DNA of 64,000 nt from Nitrosopumilaceae archaeon (lineage in GTDB: Archaea; Thermoproteota; Nitrososphaeria; Nitrososphaerales; Nitrosopumilaceae): positions 33,719-97,718 of the forward strand of contig JASHNR010000037.1 of the NCBI GenBank assembly GCA_030041535.1. The letters are read 5' to 3'. The notes beneath the pieces are model-generated. The model had not been told where the DNA came from. It did not search any database and worked only from the letters and a program-made list of their open reading frames with translations. A program made the position numbers and the translations under genes. Of the stretch, positions 1-8,311 are shown piece after piece (the stretch's first letter is position 1; each line of letters starts with the position of its first letter).

Positions 1-1944
1 TCGCTGACATATTATACTAATTGAAGGCAGGTTGCAGTTTTTGCACATTCTGTTATTGATGTTACAGTAAAAGTTGGGCTGTCTTGTTGCCTTGAGAAGA
101 TCGCGCGATGCACCGCCCTTGCTTCCAACCGGAAAGAGGGTATGGACTGGAGGCTTCATCTTTCTAAGTGACGCCTTTTCAGGCCTGCCAACCCTTACAC
201 CTACTGCCGTTGAGAATTTAGGCCTTATCTTGATTCCAGATGATATTGAGATTATCTCTGGGACTAATAGTGTCTTGTCCAATTGAATTGGTTTTCTAAA
301 AAGCAAATAAGAAAAAATTTTTGCCTCATCGTCTTTTAGCATGATTGTGTTGCCTGCCAACTCGTGGGGCACGCCAAGTTTTTCCAAGACCTCTTTTACG
401 TCTTTGTGATAAATTATTAGATCTGATTCTATCTTGTCTGGATTGAGGATCTTTTCTAGTTCTTCAGCTGTAATCTGGTCCCAATAATACAGATAGTATG
501 GGTGGAGTCCGATTCCAAAATTAAGTGATATTCTAAATGCCTCTTCAAGATCTGGAATCTTATGTATATTGCTTAATAGATCAGTGTCATCTGGTTCATA
601 CTTTGCAACCTTTTCTTTTAGTTCCTCAATCCAGAATTCCTCAACATATCCAGTTGGGACAAGCTCTGCATTGTTCTCAAGAAAGTCGCCGTAGCTTATG
701 AGAATGTCTCCAAGATGTAGAATTTTTTCAATGTGGGGTTTTAGCTGAATCCCATGTGAGGTGTCTCTTATCTTAACTACACTTCCATTGTCTAGTCTGA
801 CAATGGGAGTATCAATTGAATCGACAAATGCAATAGTTGAGGCTTTTCCTGGTATGTCAAGTTTTATCTGAGTGCCAACTGCAATTACATGATCTAAAAT
901 TTCTGCAATGACTGGGTGAACCCCAACTGATGCAAATCCTGTATTACATGCGCGTCCATATCGTAGCCTGAACCCGCCAAGTTTTTTTGGCATTGAAAGA
1001 ACGGACCTGCCAGTAATTACCTCCCTCATCCTGTGTGCTGCTGCGTCCTCGTCTCCAGTCTGGATGGCGCCCTTTAGGTCCTTGAGCCACTCCCAGCCAT
1101 CTAGTTTGAATAAATCAATGAGTTTTAGCAGTTTGCGAGACCTGCCAATAAGCCCATCGTTGAGTACACGAAGTGCCCCTCCCCGAACTCTGTTGGTGTT
1201 TATTCTTACCATGTTTCTGTGACTTACAATCTCTACTGGGTCGGTGTCGATGCCGTTAAGCTCTACAGGAAGGTTGGAAATGGTAGTTATCACATCCTCA
1301 TCAGGAACATGGAACTGAAAGCTTCCTACCTCTCTCTCATAGAGACGTAATTCCTCTACAAATCGGCCCGTCTCATCATCGTAGGAATTGGCTTTGTATT
1401 TGTCAAGTCCGGCGATCTTGCGTACATGGTCTGCAATAAGTATGGTAGATGCCGCTTCCGTGCCCCCTGCAGAACGTATGGGTCCTGCAAATGAGACTGA
1501 CAGATAGTCAGAGCCATCGGCATTCTTCTTTATCTTAACCTCGCTTATTCCCTGAAGTGGGGCTATTGTTACGCCTTCGGTCACTATTGCCAGTCCCACG
1601 CGCACAGCCAGGTCAAGCTTCTCTTGCAGCTCTGTCTCAGGACTCAAATATTTGCCCTGGGCTATCTCTTCTGCAAGTTTGAGTGCGGCTAGCTCCTTTG
1701 TTGTTGTCTGGATGAGGTTTCGGAGATTTTCCGTGACATCAATGTCGTGCATTTTGGACACACGATCAGCCAAGTCAAATGCTATCTTGGGCTCTACCAT
1801 TCCAGAGGAATCTGCCAATGTGGCCTTTGCAGCAGCAGCTTTTTCAAAAATTGAAAAGACTTCATTTGATAGCTTGCTGTAATAATCAAAATATGACTCG
1901 GGCATTGGGACTTCCTTGAGTCTCAATGCTATGTTTTCAGACAT
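1..1944 (-). CDS. polC: DNA polymerase D large subunit DP2 (partial, N-terminal 648 residues)
   Basis: This is the large, catalytic subunit of the archaeal replicative polymerase PolD. The gene runs off the left edge, so only the N-terminal 648 codons are seen; the double-psi barrel with the catalytic aspartates should lie outside. Visible marks are the family motif GPIRSAGGT near residue 154 and a zinc-binding cluster with cysteines 627, 634, 637 and 646 right at the edge. The ATG at 1942-1944 begins MSENIALRLK. It follows the GGGP synthase stop by one base, so the two are probably co-transcribed. The small subunit DP1 lies 4.3 kb away beside orc1/cdc6. The family call is secure. Confidence 0.93.
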   Translation of the reverse strand, partial: MSENIALRLKEVPMPESYFDYYSKLSNEVFSIFEKAAAAKATLADSSGMVEPKIAFDLADRVSKMHDIDVTENLRNLIQTTTKELAALKLAEEIAQGKYLSPETELQEKLDLAVRVGLAIVTEGVTIAPLQGISEVKIKKNADGSDYLSVSFAGPIRSAGGTEAASTILIADHVRKIAGLDKYKANSYDDETGRFVEELRLYEREVGSFQFHVPDEDVITTISNLPVELNGIDTDPVEIVSHRNMVRINTNRVRGGALRVLNDGLIGRSRKLLKLIDLFKLDGWEWLKDLKGAIQTGDEDAAAHRMREVITGRSVLSMPKKLGGFRLRYGRACNTGFASVGVHPVIAEILDHVIAVGTQIKLDIPGKASTIAFVDSIDTPIVRLDNGSVVKIRDTSHGIQLKPHIEKILHLGDILISYGDFLENNAELVPTGYVEEFWIEELKEKVAKYEPDDTDLLSNIHKIPDLEEAFRISLNFGIGLHPYYLYYWDQITAEELEKILNPDKIESDLIIYHKDVKEVLEKLGVPHELAGNTIMLKDDEAKIFSYLLFRKPIQLDKTLLVPEIISISSGIKIRPKFSTAVGVRVGRPEKASLRKMKPPVHTLFPVGSKGGASRDLLKATRQPNFYCNINNRMCKNCNLPSISIICQR

Positions 1945-1945
1945 G

Positions 1946-2695
1946 TTACTTCCTTATGGACTGGATGGTTTTTACTATATCTGCGATTGTTTTGAAACTT
2001 CCGCCTTTTTCAATAAATGTGCCAATTACTATGGCATCAGCACCTGCCTTCACGATCTCGCCAGCAGTATGAGTATTTCTAATTCCCCCGCCAACTATGA
2101 GAAATCCCTTGAAGAGTTTTCTAACAGCTGCTACCATCTCTGGCCTAACGTTTGATTTTGCGCCAGAGCCTGCTTCAAGATATACAAATCTCATGCCCAT
2201 GAATTGTGCAGACAGTGCATACATGGCTGCCAAGCTTGGCTTGTCAAATGGGATGGTTCTTGCAGAACCAACATGCCATACTGTTGTGCCCTCACCAATT
2301 ATGATATAGGCTGTTGGCAGAGGCTCTAGACCAAATCTAAGTACATTTGGAGCCCCCAATGCCTGAGCCTGGGAGATAAAGTATGGGTTATCAGAATTCA
2401 ATAGCGAGCTAAACAATATGGCGTCTGCTCCAGGAACAACACCTGTAACATTTCCTGGAAATAGTATCACAGGAATCTTGACAGATCTTTTGATACTTTT
2501 GACGGTTTCTGCCATGGCTATCTGGTCAGTTGCAGATGAACCTCCAACCAGTATGATTGAGGCGCCACTCTTTTCTGCATCCTTGGCAAGCTGTGATGCA
2601 GAATTTTTTCCATCATTTTCAGAGTCAATTAATACGAATAGTAAAGCCCCTTTCTTCTTTCTGGAGGCGTTTAGGTATCTTTCTACATTTTGCAT
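1946..2695 (-). CDS. Geranylgeranylglyceryl phosphate synthase
   Basis: This enzyme joins geranylgeranyl diphosphate to sn-glycerol-1-phosphate, the first committed ether-bond step of archaeal membrane lipids. The 249-residue protein has the expected TIM-barrel phosphate-binding signatures: LIDSEND near residue 22, GGSS at 51, FPGN at 79, EAGSGA at 174 and GGGIR at 202. It is full length for the family. The ATG at 2693-2695 fits, and the gene is divergent from the small gene at 2730. Its partner enzyme, glycerol-1-phosphate dehydrogenase, is encoded at 62721-63761, so both early lipid steps are in the window. Confidence 0.94.
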   Translation of the reverse strand: MQNVERYLNASRKKKGALLFVLIDSENDGKNSASQLAKDAEKSGASIILVGGSSATDQIAMAETVKSIKRSVKIPVILFPGNVTGVVPGADAILFSSLLNSDNPYFISQAQALGAPNVLRFGLEPLPTAYIIIGEGTTVWHVGSARTIPFDKPSLAAMYALSAQFMGMRFVYLEAGSGAKSNVRPEMVAAVRKLFKGFLIVGGGIRNTHTAGEIVKAGADAIVIGTFIEKGGSFKTIADIVKTIQSIRK

Positions 2696-2729
2696 ATAAC
2701 TGGTTGATGACTATTCGTTAAAAGTTTAA

Positions 2730-3122
2730 TTGAATAAAGTTATACAGATATGTATAGCTTTGAATACACTTCCAGAAGACAATTTGAATAATATAATAAA
2801 ACAAATTATAAAAAAATCATCATTTACAGAGCGTCAAATTGAAATTATTTTAAAAAGGAGGCGACTGTTAGACCCGCAATTTACCATAACTAGAGGGGCT
2901 TTCTATAGGCAGGTTGGACAGTCCCAAGAGAAGTTCCAGGCGTTGTGCTATTCCTGGATACTGCTCAGGGCACTAGGTATTCTTCGTGAAGAGGACATGG
3001 ATGTGATAAATCGCCTCTCAGAGCAGGTTTCTGTGATAAAAAACAGTGATGTTTTCCCTGAACGTGAGGAACAGGTCATCATTGTGATACAAGAGTTGCT
3101 AGTACGAATGTGTAAACTGTGA
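2730..3122 (+). CDS. Small helical protein, probable DNA-binding regulator, unknown function
   Basis: I do not recognise a named family. The 130-residue product is basic in its first half and predicted mostly helical; residues about 30-75 (SFTERQIEIILKRRRLLD, then FTITRGAFYRQVGQSQEKF) read like a helix-turn-helix region, followed by a leucine-rich C-terminal half that may dimerise. The start is TTG at 2730; no ATG lies near it in frame. It is divergent from GGGP synthase across a 34-base gap, so the two share a short promoter region. It is probably a chromosomal or transcription-associated protein, which is inference only. Confidence 0.6.
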   Translation: MNKVIQICIALNTLPEDNLNNIIKQIIKKSSFTERQIEIILKRRRLLDPQFTITRGAFYRQVGQSQEKFQALCYSWILLRALGILREEDMDVINRLSEQVSVIKNSDVFPEREEQVIIVIQELLVRMCKL

Positions 3123-3247
3123 TTTTTTATGCGTGTAGACGTGTTATGCACGAATAGTTTGTGATAAACATGTTTGTGATTGATGTGTATTGTGTGAAAT
3201 TATTTTATTCAAAGATGATAAATCACATTGGTTTATGATATGTAGTG

Positions 3248-3805
3248 ATGTTAGTAGACATAGACGTAGGAACGATTTTGGGTGTAATAGCCTCGTTTAT
3301 GATTGGTATTGCATGCATAGCAGTATACAACAAGGTCAAACCACGCCTAGGTTCACAGAGCAATGATCTAAAAATTTTGGTAGAACGACTACAATATTAT
3401 GAAAATTTATTAATAGATATGAAAATAAAGTTAGATTCATTAGAACTAGCCAAGGAACCTGAAGAACTTGTACAGGCACAAATTCCAAGGCCAAAGGAAC
3501 AGAAGCAAGAGCCATCCATAGCCACGGAGACAAGAGAGGAGAAACCAAAGGAGAGAATACATAACATGAGTTTTGGAAGCGCCATAGAGTACGTGTTGCG
3601 ATTAATCACAGAAAAACCCATGACATCACGTGACATCCAGGTCACAATAGGAAGAACACGTGAACATACATCACGTATGATGAAAAAACTCTTTGAGGAG
3701 GGTTTGGTTGAACGAGACATGCGGACAAAGCCCTTTACTTACAAGATAACTGAAAAAGGGCTCATTAGGATAGGGTCGCTAAAGGCCCCAACAGTAGAAA
3801 CCTAG
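3248..3805 (+). CDS. Membrane-anchored winged-helix protein
   Basis: The 185-residue protein has one N-terminal hydrophobic segment (residues about 8-27), then a coiled-coil stretch with many Glu, Lys and Leu residues, a Pro/Glu-rich linker, and a C-terminal winged helix (about 105-180) with TSRDIQVTIGRTREHTSRMM as the likely recognition region and a wing ending in YKITEKGL. This resembles MarR/ArsR-type DNA-binding domains tethered to the membrane. A GTG lies one codon upstream at 3245, but the ATG at 3248 is preferred. It stands alone between two other small DNA-binding genes. The target is unknown. Confidence 0.7.
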   Translation: MLVDIDVGTILGVIASFMIGIACIAVYNKVKPRLGSQSNDLKILVERLQYYENLLIDMKIKLDSLELAKEPEELVQAQIPRPKEQKQEPSIATETREEKPKERIHNMSFGSAIEYVLRLITEKPMTSRDIQVTIGRTREHTSRMMKKLFEEGLVERDMRTKPFTYKITEKGLIRIGSLKAPTVET

Positions 3806-3999
3806 TGGGGTTTGATTTCAGTCGTCCGTCAGAGTTTTGATCTTGGTTTTGGCCTGTCCTTGGATCTTGGTTTTAGAGGCTTTTGGTTGTTGCAGGTTAT
3901 CCAAATGGGTTTTTGGGTCCAAAATAGAGAAAAATTATCGTAAATTATTAATCTTATTTTATTATAAAATCTTAAATTATTGAATTTATAATAAGTGGT
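3806..3999. other. Intergenic stretch with a short direct repeat
   Basis: This G/T-rich stretch after the winged-helix gene contains the 12-mer GATCTTGGTTTT twice, at 3838-3849 and 3862-3873. It then turns AT-rich and probably carries the promoter of the AbrB-like gene at 4000. No open reading frame is convincing. Confidence 0.4.
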
Positions 4000-4155
4000 A
4001 TGTCAGACGCAGAACAGCTCATAAAGATAACCACAGCAGGCACGATCTCAATCCCGAAGGACTTTAGGAGATACCTTGGCCTTCAGAAGGGAGATTATGT
4101 TAAGGTAACAGTTGAGGGGGATCGTTTGGTTGTCAAAAAGGCAACAATTTCTTAA
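4000..4155 (+). CDS. Small SpoVT/AbrB-type swapped-hairpin DNA-binding protein
   Basis: A 51-residue protein beginning MSDAEQLIKITTAGTISIP. It has the AbrB/MazE swapped-hairpin pattern: ITTAGTISIPKDFRRYLGL followed by KGDYVKVTVEGDRLVVKK. Proteins of this size are usually dimeric transcriptional regulators or the antitoxin half of a toxin-antitoxin pair. No toxin gene adjoins it. Its last four bases overlap the stop end of the convergent gene at 4152-4547. It sits next to the probable replication origin. Confidence 0.75.
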   Translation: MSDAEQLIKITTAGTISIPKDFRRYLGLQKGDYVKVTVEGDRLVVKKATIS

Positions 4156-4547
4156 GTCGTAGGCCGTTCTCTTTGAGCCAGTTTGAGTATCTGGTAGCTC
4201 CATTCCTTCCCGTTTCTCTCTCTTGCAACTCTTCCTTTAAGAGCAAACCTTGAGAGGTATGTGGATATCACACTTAATTTGATCGGCTCCTCATACTCGT
4301 CCTCATATTTTTCAAGGATTAATGAAGAAGTAAACTTACCCATTGGGAAGTGCTTGTCCACAATGTTCCATATTTTGGCCCCAACAGTATCGGGTTGTAC
4401 TGATTCCTCGGGCTCCTCTATATTCATCAAGTCCATTAACTCAAATATCTTTAGCATTTTTTCACGGGTAACATTGCCCTCTAGGCTAAGGTTGTACTTG
4501 GCTCCTTCTGCGTCCTCCAAGTCTATTCGTATTCGTTTTCGGGCCAT
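4152..4547 (-). CDS. Conserved protein with C-terminal winged-helix-like domain
   Basis: The 131-residue product starts with a basic segment (MARKRIRIDLED), followed by a strand/helix region and a C-terminal half (about 60-125) that reads like a winged helix: IWNIVDKHFPMGKFTSSLILEKYEDEY, then ISTYLSRFALKGRVARER and a final strand. The pattern suggests DNA binding. The gene starts right at the edge of the ORB-bearing intergenic region. The position next to orc1/cdc6 makes a replication-linked role possible, but that is inference. I do not know a named family for it. Confidence 0.65.
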   Translation of the reverse strand: MARKRIRIDLEDAEGAKYNLSLEGNVTREKMLKIFELMDLMNIEEPEESVQPDTVGAKIWNIVDKHFPMGKFTSSLILEKYEDEYEEPIKLSVISTYLSRFALKGRVARERNGKEWSYQILKLAQRERPTT

Positions 4548-4704
4548 TGTGATCGATCAAGTTAACACCTTAACACTTGAACAGATCATAGAAGAATTGT
4601 TAACAATCAAGTTTGTTAACATTCACTGCGTAACTCAGGCGTGGGTACTTTTCCCATCTTAACGGTCTTCTTCATGCTTTTATCCAAGGACAGGCCAAAA
4701 CTAT

Positions 4705-4728
4705 GCCTAGAGTGGAAATAAAGGGGTC
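4705..4728 (+). repeat. ORB-like origin recognition box, copy 1
   Basis: This 24-bp element is identical to the copy at 4767-4790. Its core AGTGGAAATAAAGGGGTC resembles Orc1/Cdc6-binding boxes of other archaea, with a half-dyad followed by a run of G. Confidence 0.7.
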
Positions 4729-4766
4729 CATTCAGGCATATTAACAATGTTAAGGACCATCTTCAC

Positions 4767-4790
4767 GCCTAGAGTGGAAATAAAGGGGTC
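4767..4790 (+). repeat. ORB-like origin recognition box, copy 2
   Basis: Exact 24-bp repeat of 4705-4728, same orientation, 62 bp downstream. The flanking bases are also similar (an ATTC-GG tail), so the functional element may be longer than 24 bp. Confidence 0.7.
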
Positions 4791-4865
4791 ATTTCGGGCT
4801 TTTTCTGGTTCCATCTTAACACCAACTTCACTAACTGTTAACCACTTCTAGGAATACCCACACAC

Positions 4866-4882
4866 CTATTCTTCCACTCTAG
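4866..4882 (-). repeat. Diverged ORB-like box, inverted, beside the AT-rich tract
   Basis: Read on the minus strand this is CTAGAGTGGAAGAATAG, sharing CTAGAGTGGAA exactly with the two plus-strand boxes. It points towards them and borders the AT-rich segment, the layout expected of an Orc1-bound origin. Confidence 0.5.
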
Positions 4883-4985
4883 CTTTATTAAAAATAATTT
4901 TTTTTAAGAAAATAAAAATAATTAATGATATACTAAATTTGAATTAGTTATTCTATTCTAATCTAATTAGTATGGTAGAGTCCTT
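4883..4985. other. AT-rich tract, candidate DNA unwinding element
   Basis: About 100 bp made almost wholly of A and T, with long T and A runs, between the inverted ORB-like box and the orc1/cdc6 start. It may also hold the orc1 promoter. Confidence 0.5.
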
Positions 4986-4987
4986 AT

Positions 4988-6229
4988 GTGGACAGAGAAG
5001 AAACAATGGTGTGTGGGTTGATGACAAGAGATCCAGTTGATAAATTACTTGATGATGCAGCAAGCGGCAAATCATTATTCAAAAATAGAGAGGTATTGCA
5101 TTTTACATTCATACCAGATATGGTATTACATAGAGACGACGAGCAAAAAAAAGTTACCCAATCACTTATTCCATTGCTGAAAAAGGGCAGGCCATCAAAC
5201 CTGTTGATATATGGCAAACCGGGAACAGGAAAGACACTAGTTGTAAAAAAAGTACTAGACAAGATTCAAGAGCGAGTCAAGGATGGTTCATTCCCAATAC
5301 AACTACTATACGCAAATGCAAAAGAAGAGACTACACTATACGGCCTTTTGGTAAAATTTGGCCGCCAACTGGGACTTGCATCACAAAAGGAGCTACCGAC
5401 AACCGGACTGTCAATCAGTGAAGTCTTCAACAGGCTAATAGCAGTAATTGAAAAGAATGCCCTCAATACCGTCTTTGTAGTAGATGAGATTGATTATCTG
5501 GCAGAACTAGTATCAAAGACAGGAAAAGATGTCTTTTATTCATTAACACGAGCAAATGAGAGGCTAAAAAAAGGCTCACTTACCTTGATTGGCATATCAA
5601 ATGACCTGACATTCAAAGAAAGACTGGACCCCCGAGTTTTAAGTAGCCTAAGTGAGGAAGAGATTGTCTTTACCAACTATACAGTTAACCAGATCAAGGA
5701 GATATTGATAGACAGGATCAAGGAGGCCTTTATTCTAAACATAGTGAACCCGGCTGCTCTGAACTTATGTGCTGCAATGTCAGGCCAGGAACATGGCGAT
5801 GCTAGGCGGGCAATAGACCTACTTCGTGTAGCAGGCGAGATAGCAGAACGAGAGCAGTTTGATATTATAACAGAAGACCACATTCGTAGGGCCTCACTGA
5901 AGATGGAAGAGGATAAGGAAACAACAGCACTCAACTCATACCCCCTCCATGAAAAACTACTCATACTTGCAGTAATGAAGGCAAACGGCAACAGTACAGG
6001 TGAGATATATCAGTCCTACAAGAATCTCTGCAAGGTTACAAGACAGAAGGAGCTTACACAGCGCAGAATAACCCAAATGCTAAGCGAGATTGAGATGACA
6101 GGGCTAATCTCAGGCAAGATAATTCACCAAGGCATGCATGGAAGAACAAAGAAATTTGCTTTGACACTAAATCCAGACACTGTAAAAAAAGCATTCAAGG
6201 AAGATCTGGTCTTGGAAGATCTTCTGTAA
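4988..6229 (+). CDS. Orc1/Cdc6 replication initiator
   Basis: This AAA+ ATPase binds origin recognition boxes and starts replication. The 413-residue protein has Walker A GKPGTGKT (76-83), Walker B VFVVDEID near 161-168, a sensor-1 asparagine in GISNDL, and a C-terminal winged helix (about 320-400, with QRRITQMLSEIE and a wing before FALTLNP). The start is GTG at 4988; later in-frame ATGs at 5006 and 5021 are possible. It directly follows the ORB-bearing region it probably binds. Its stop abuts the stop of the convergent DP1 gene with no gap. Confidence 0.94.
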   Translation: MDREETMVCGLMTRDPVDKLLDDAASGKSLFKNREVLHFTFIPDMVLHRDDEQKKVTQSLIPLLKKGRPSNLLIYGKPGTGKTLVVKKVLDKIQERVKDGSFPIQLLYANAKEETTLYGLLVKFGRQLGLASQKELPTTGLSISEVFNRLIAVIEKNALNTVFVVDEIDYLAELVSKTGKDVFYSLTRANERLKKGSLTLIGISNDLTFKERLDPRVLSSLSEEEIVFTNYTVNQIKEILIDRIKEAFILNIVNPAALNLCAAMSGQEHGDARRAIDLLRVAGEIAEREQFDIITEDHIRRASLKMEEDKETTALNSYPLHEKLLILAVMKANGNSTGEIYQSYKNLCKVTRQKELTQRRITQMLSEIEMTGLISGKIIHQGMHGRTKKFALTLNPDTVKKAFKEDLVLEDLL

Positions 6230-7660
6230 CTAATCTTCTTTCTCGGTAAAATCTTTTGTAAAGACCTTCATTGTAGCCAAGTTGATAATTATGGCAATTC
6301 CAGGTGTTGGCACAATACCGCCGCTTGCCTGATAGTCAGTCTGACTCTGCCAGGCCCCGGAATTGACTATCAGTGTTCCTTTGTACATGTCAAGGTCGAC
6401 AACATGAACATGGCCGGAATGAAAGATATCTGGAACCTCATTTATCACCATAAAATCTTCAAGCTCGGGTGCAATTGGGGTGCGCTTTCCATAAATCGGG
6501 CTGAGGTGCCTTGTCCTCAACAGTGCTCGCATTGCCCTTGCTGGCTGTGCATAGCTTAGGCCCGGAGTAGTTCCTACTACATCATCAAGGCTCTGACCGT
6601 GAAACATTAACACCTTTACGCCATTAAGATCCAAAAAGGCAGGATTTCCTAGCATGAAAAAGTTCTCTCTATTCCACAAACTCATATTATGTTTTTCCGG
6701 TATGGCAGGCTGGGGAAGGGCCCTCCTACCTGGGTCATGATTGCCAGGAATTATGAATGTCTTGATGTGTTTTGGAATCTTGTCTAACATCTGGGCAGCC
6801 TTTGCCATTTGCTCGTCCATATCCATGATAAGCAATTCCTTATCTTGATTTGGAAAGATTCCAATCCCATCAATAATGTCCCCGCCTATCAAGAGAAATC
6901 GGACTTTTCTTGCTACTGGATCGGGGCTTGAAAGCCAGGAAATAAAATCTGTAAATTCCTTTTCCATAAAGTACTTGCTACCTACGTGAATATCTGATAT
7001 CAGGACAGCATACGTCTCAGTCTTTGAGCGATTTGCTATATGATCTGGTACATCTGGGACTAGAAGTTCCTTTGCGATAAATCCACCATTTTTGCCATTT
7101 GTAACGCCTACCATTACAAACTGGTCCATTAAAAGCGAGTTTGCAGTATCCTGCAATTCTTGGTTCCACACCAGAATCTCTACAGAACCGGTAGGATCAT
7201 CCACTATTATCTTGGTTACATCCCGCTCAATCTTTCTGTCCATCAGAAGGCCTGCAACAAATGTCTCCTCGCCAAGCTTACCATCTGTCACATTTTTAAT
7301 TGGGGTAAGTTTCTTTGCCTGTGATCTCTGCATCATTATTTTAAGTAGTTTTGAATATCTGTCAGAAAAAAGTGATGTAAAACCATCTATTCCCTCTGCC
7401 GATGTGATCTTTTTTGTAGGATCAAACAATATCTCATGTCTGTCCTCCACACCGCCGTCAACTTCTGATTCTACAAACATTTTGAGGTCGCTTTGATTTA
7501 TCAAAAACAAGTTTTGCTTTGCCTTTTCACGAACAACCTGTTTAATTATATTCTGGAGTTCCTTTGCATCTATCTTTTCTAATATCTTAAAAGCATCAGG
7601 ATGAATCTGAAATCCCCTACTTAGGGCATATGTTACTGCTGAGGATACCGCTTCTTTCAC
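6230..7660 (-). CDS. polB: DNA polymerase D small subunit DP1
   Basis: This is the small subunit of PolD, carrying the Mre11-like 3'-5' exonuclease. An OB-fold lies around residues 140-200 (DDPTGSVEILVWN). The calcineurin-type phosphoesterase motifs are intact: DIHVGS (223-228), GGDIID (259-264), GNHDP (306-310), HGQS (354-357) and HSGHVH (414-419), so proofreading should be active. The 476-residue length suits the family. The gene is convergent with orc1/cdc6 and makes a replication cluster with the DP2 gene at the left edge. Confidence 0.95.
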   Translation of the reverse strand: MKEAVSSAVTYALSRGFQIHPDAFKILEKIDAKELQNIIKQVVREKAKQNLFLINQSDLKMFVESEVDGGVEDRHEILFDPTKKITSAEGIDGFTSLFSDRYSKLLKIMMQRSQAKKLTPIKNVTDGKLGEETFVAGLLMDRKIERDVTKIIVDDPTGSVEILVWNQELQDTANSLLMDQFVMVGVTNGKNGGFIAKELLVPDVPDHIANRSKTETYAVLISDIHVGSKYFMEKEFTDFISWLSSPDPVARKVRFLLIGGDIIDGIGIFPNQDKELLIMDMDEQMAKAAQMLDKIPKHIKTFIIPGNHDPGRRALPQPAIPEKHNMSLWNRENFFMLGNPAFLDLNGVKVLMFHGQSLDDVVGTTPGLSYAQPARAMRALLRTRHLSPIYGKRTPIAPELEDFMVINEVPDIFHSGHVHVVDLDMYKGTLIVNSGAWQSQTDYQASGGIVPTPGIAIIINLATMKVFTKDFTEKED

Positions 7661-7735
7661 AAACTGTCATAATACAACTTTTAATTAAATCTGTTCGAAC
7701 TGTCAACCCTCAAATAACTCCTTAAAACAAACTCG

Positions 7736-8275
7736 TTGTTGATAAAAAGACGAATCCTAATTTTTCTGATCTTCATTGCAATATTTTCAATCGCATACTC
7801 TATTGGCAGTGAAAGTAACATATCCGAAGAAGATTCCAAGTCATTTGTTAAAGACTTTCAACATACTGTGGAAGGAATCGATGCAATAGGAATTTTTACT
7901 CATAACACAACTGTTGCATTACCCATGTTCCTACCAGGTTTTGGAATGGCTTGGGGTTCCTTTGCTGCATGGTCAACCGGGATGGCCTTTAAGGCATTGG
8001 TATCTACCACACCAGCACTTGCAAAACTTCCACCACTTGCAATAATCTACCTCTCACCTTTTGGCGTAATGGAGCTAATTGCCTATTCCATTGGAATGTC
8101 AAGAAGTTTTATTCTCATCAATACAATACTGAGGAGGGGAAACCTCAGAGAAATACTGCGTCCAACAGCAATTGAAATAGGAATTGTGATTGCATTGTTA
8201 CTGGCTGCAGCATTCATTGAATACGCTATGATCCAAGAATTTGGATCGGTATTGGTTCATCCCAAAACGCACTAG
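7736..8275 (+). CDS. SpoIIM-like (DUF95) integral membrane protein
   Basis: The 179-residue protein has an N-terminal membrane segment, a hydrophilic loop, and several further hydrophobic segments. The middle part (GIFTHNTTVALPMFLPGFGMAWGS, then SPFGVMELIAY) is the signature of the SpoIIM/DUF95 family, whose archaeal role is unknown; in sporulating bacteria SpoIIM takes part in peptidoglycan remodelling, which cannot apply here. Start codons are TTG at 7736 or the next TTG at 7739. It is divergent from DP1. Confidence 0.75.
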   Translation: MLIKRRILIFLIFIAIFSIAYSIGSESNISEEDSKSFVKDFQHTVEGIDAIGIFTHNTTVALPMFLPGFGMAWGSFAAWSTGMAFKALVSTTPALAKLPPLAIIYLSPFGVMELIAYSIGMSRSFILINTILRRGNLREILRPTAIEIGIVIALLLAAAFIEYAMIQEFGSVLVHPKTH

Positions 8276-8311
8276 ATTCGTTTTTATTTTAAAACAAAAC
8301 AGTCAAAGGTA

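Larger units (their letters stand above)
4548..4987. other. Probable chromosomal replication origin (oriC)
   Basis: A 440-bp non-coding region just upstream of orc1/cdc6 and close to both PolD subunit genes. It holds two identical 24-bp repeats in the same orientation (4705-4728 and 4767-4790) whose core AGTGGAAATAAAGGGGTC matches the archaeal ORB pattern of a GTGGAAAC-like dyad half followed by a G-string. A third, diverged copy in inverted orientation lies at about 4866-4882. Next to it is an AT-rich tract (about 4883-4985) suited to be the unwinding element. Several GTTAAC palindromes lie at 4561-4842. The call rests on motif resemblance and context, not on a replication assay. Confidence 0.75.

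Noticed and set aside
4705-4790. CRISPR-like pair of direct repeats
   Set aside because: Only two identical copies, 62 bp apart, with a third inverted one; no further units. The sequence and the orc1 context fit origin boxes better.
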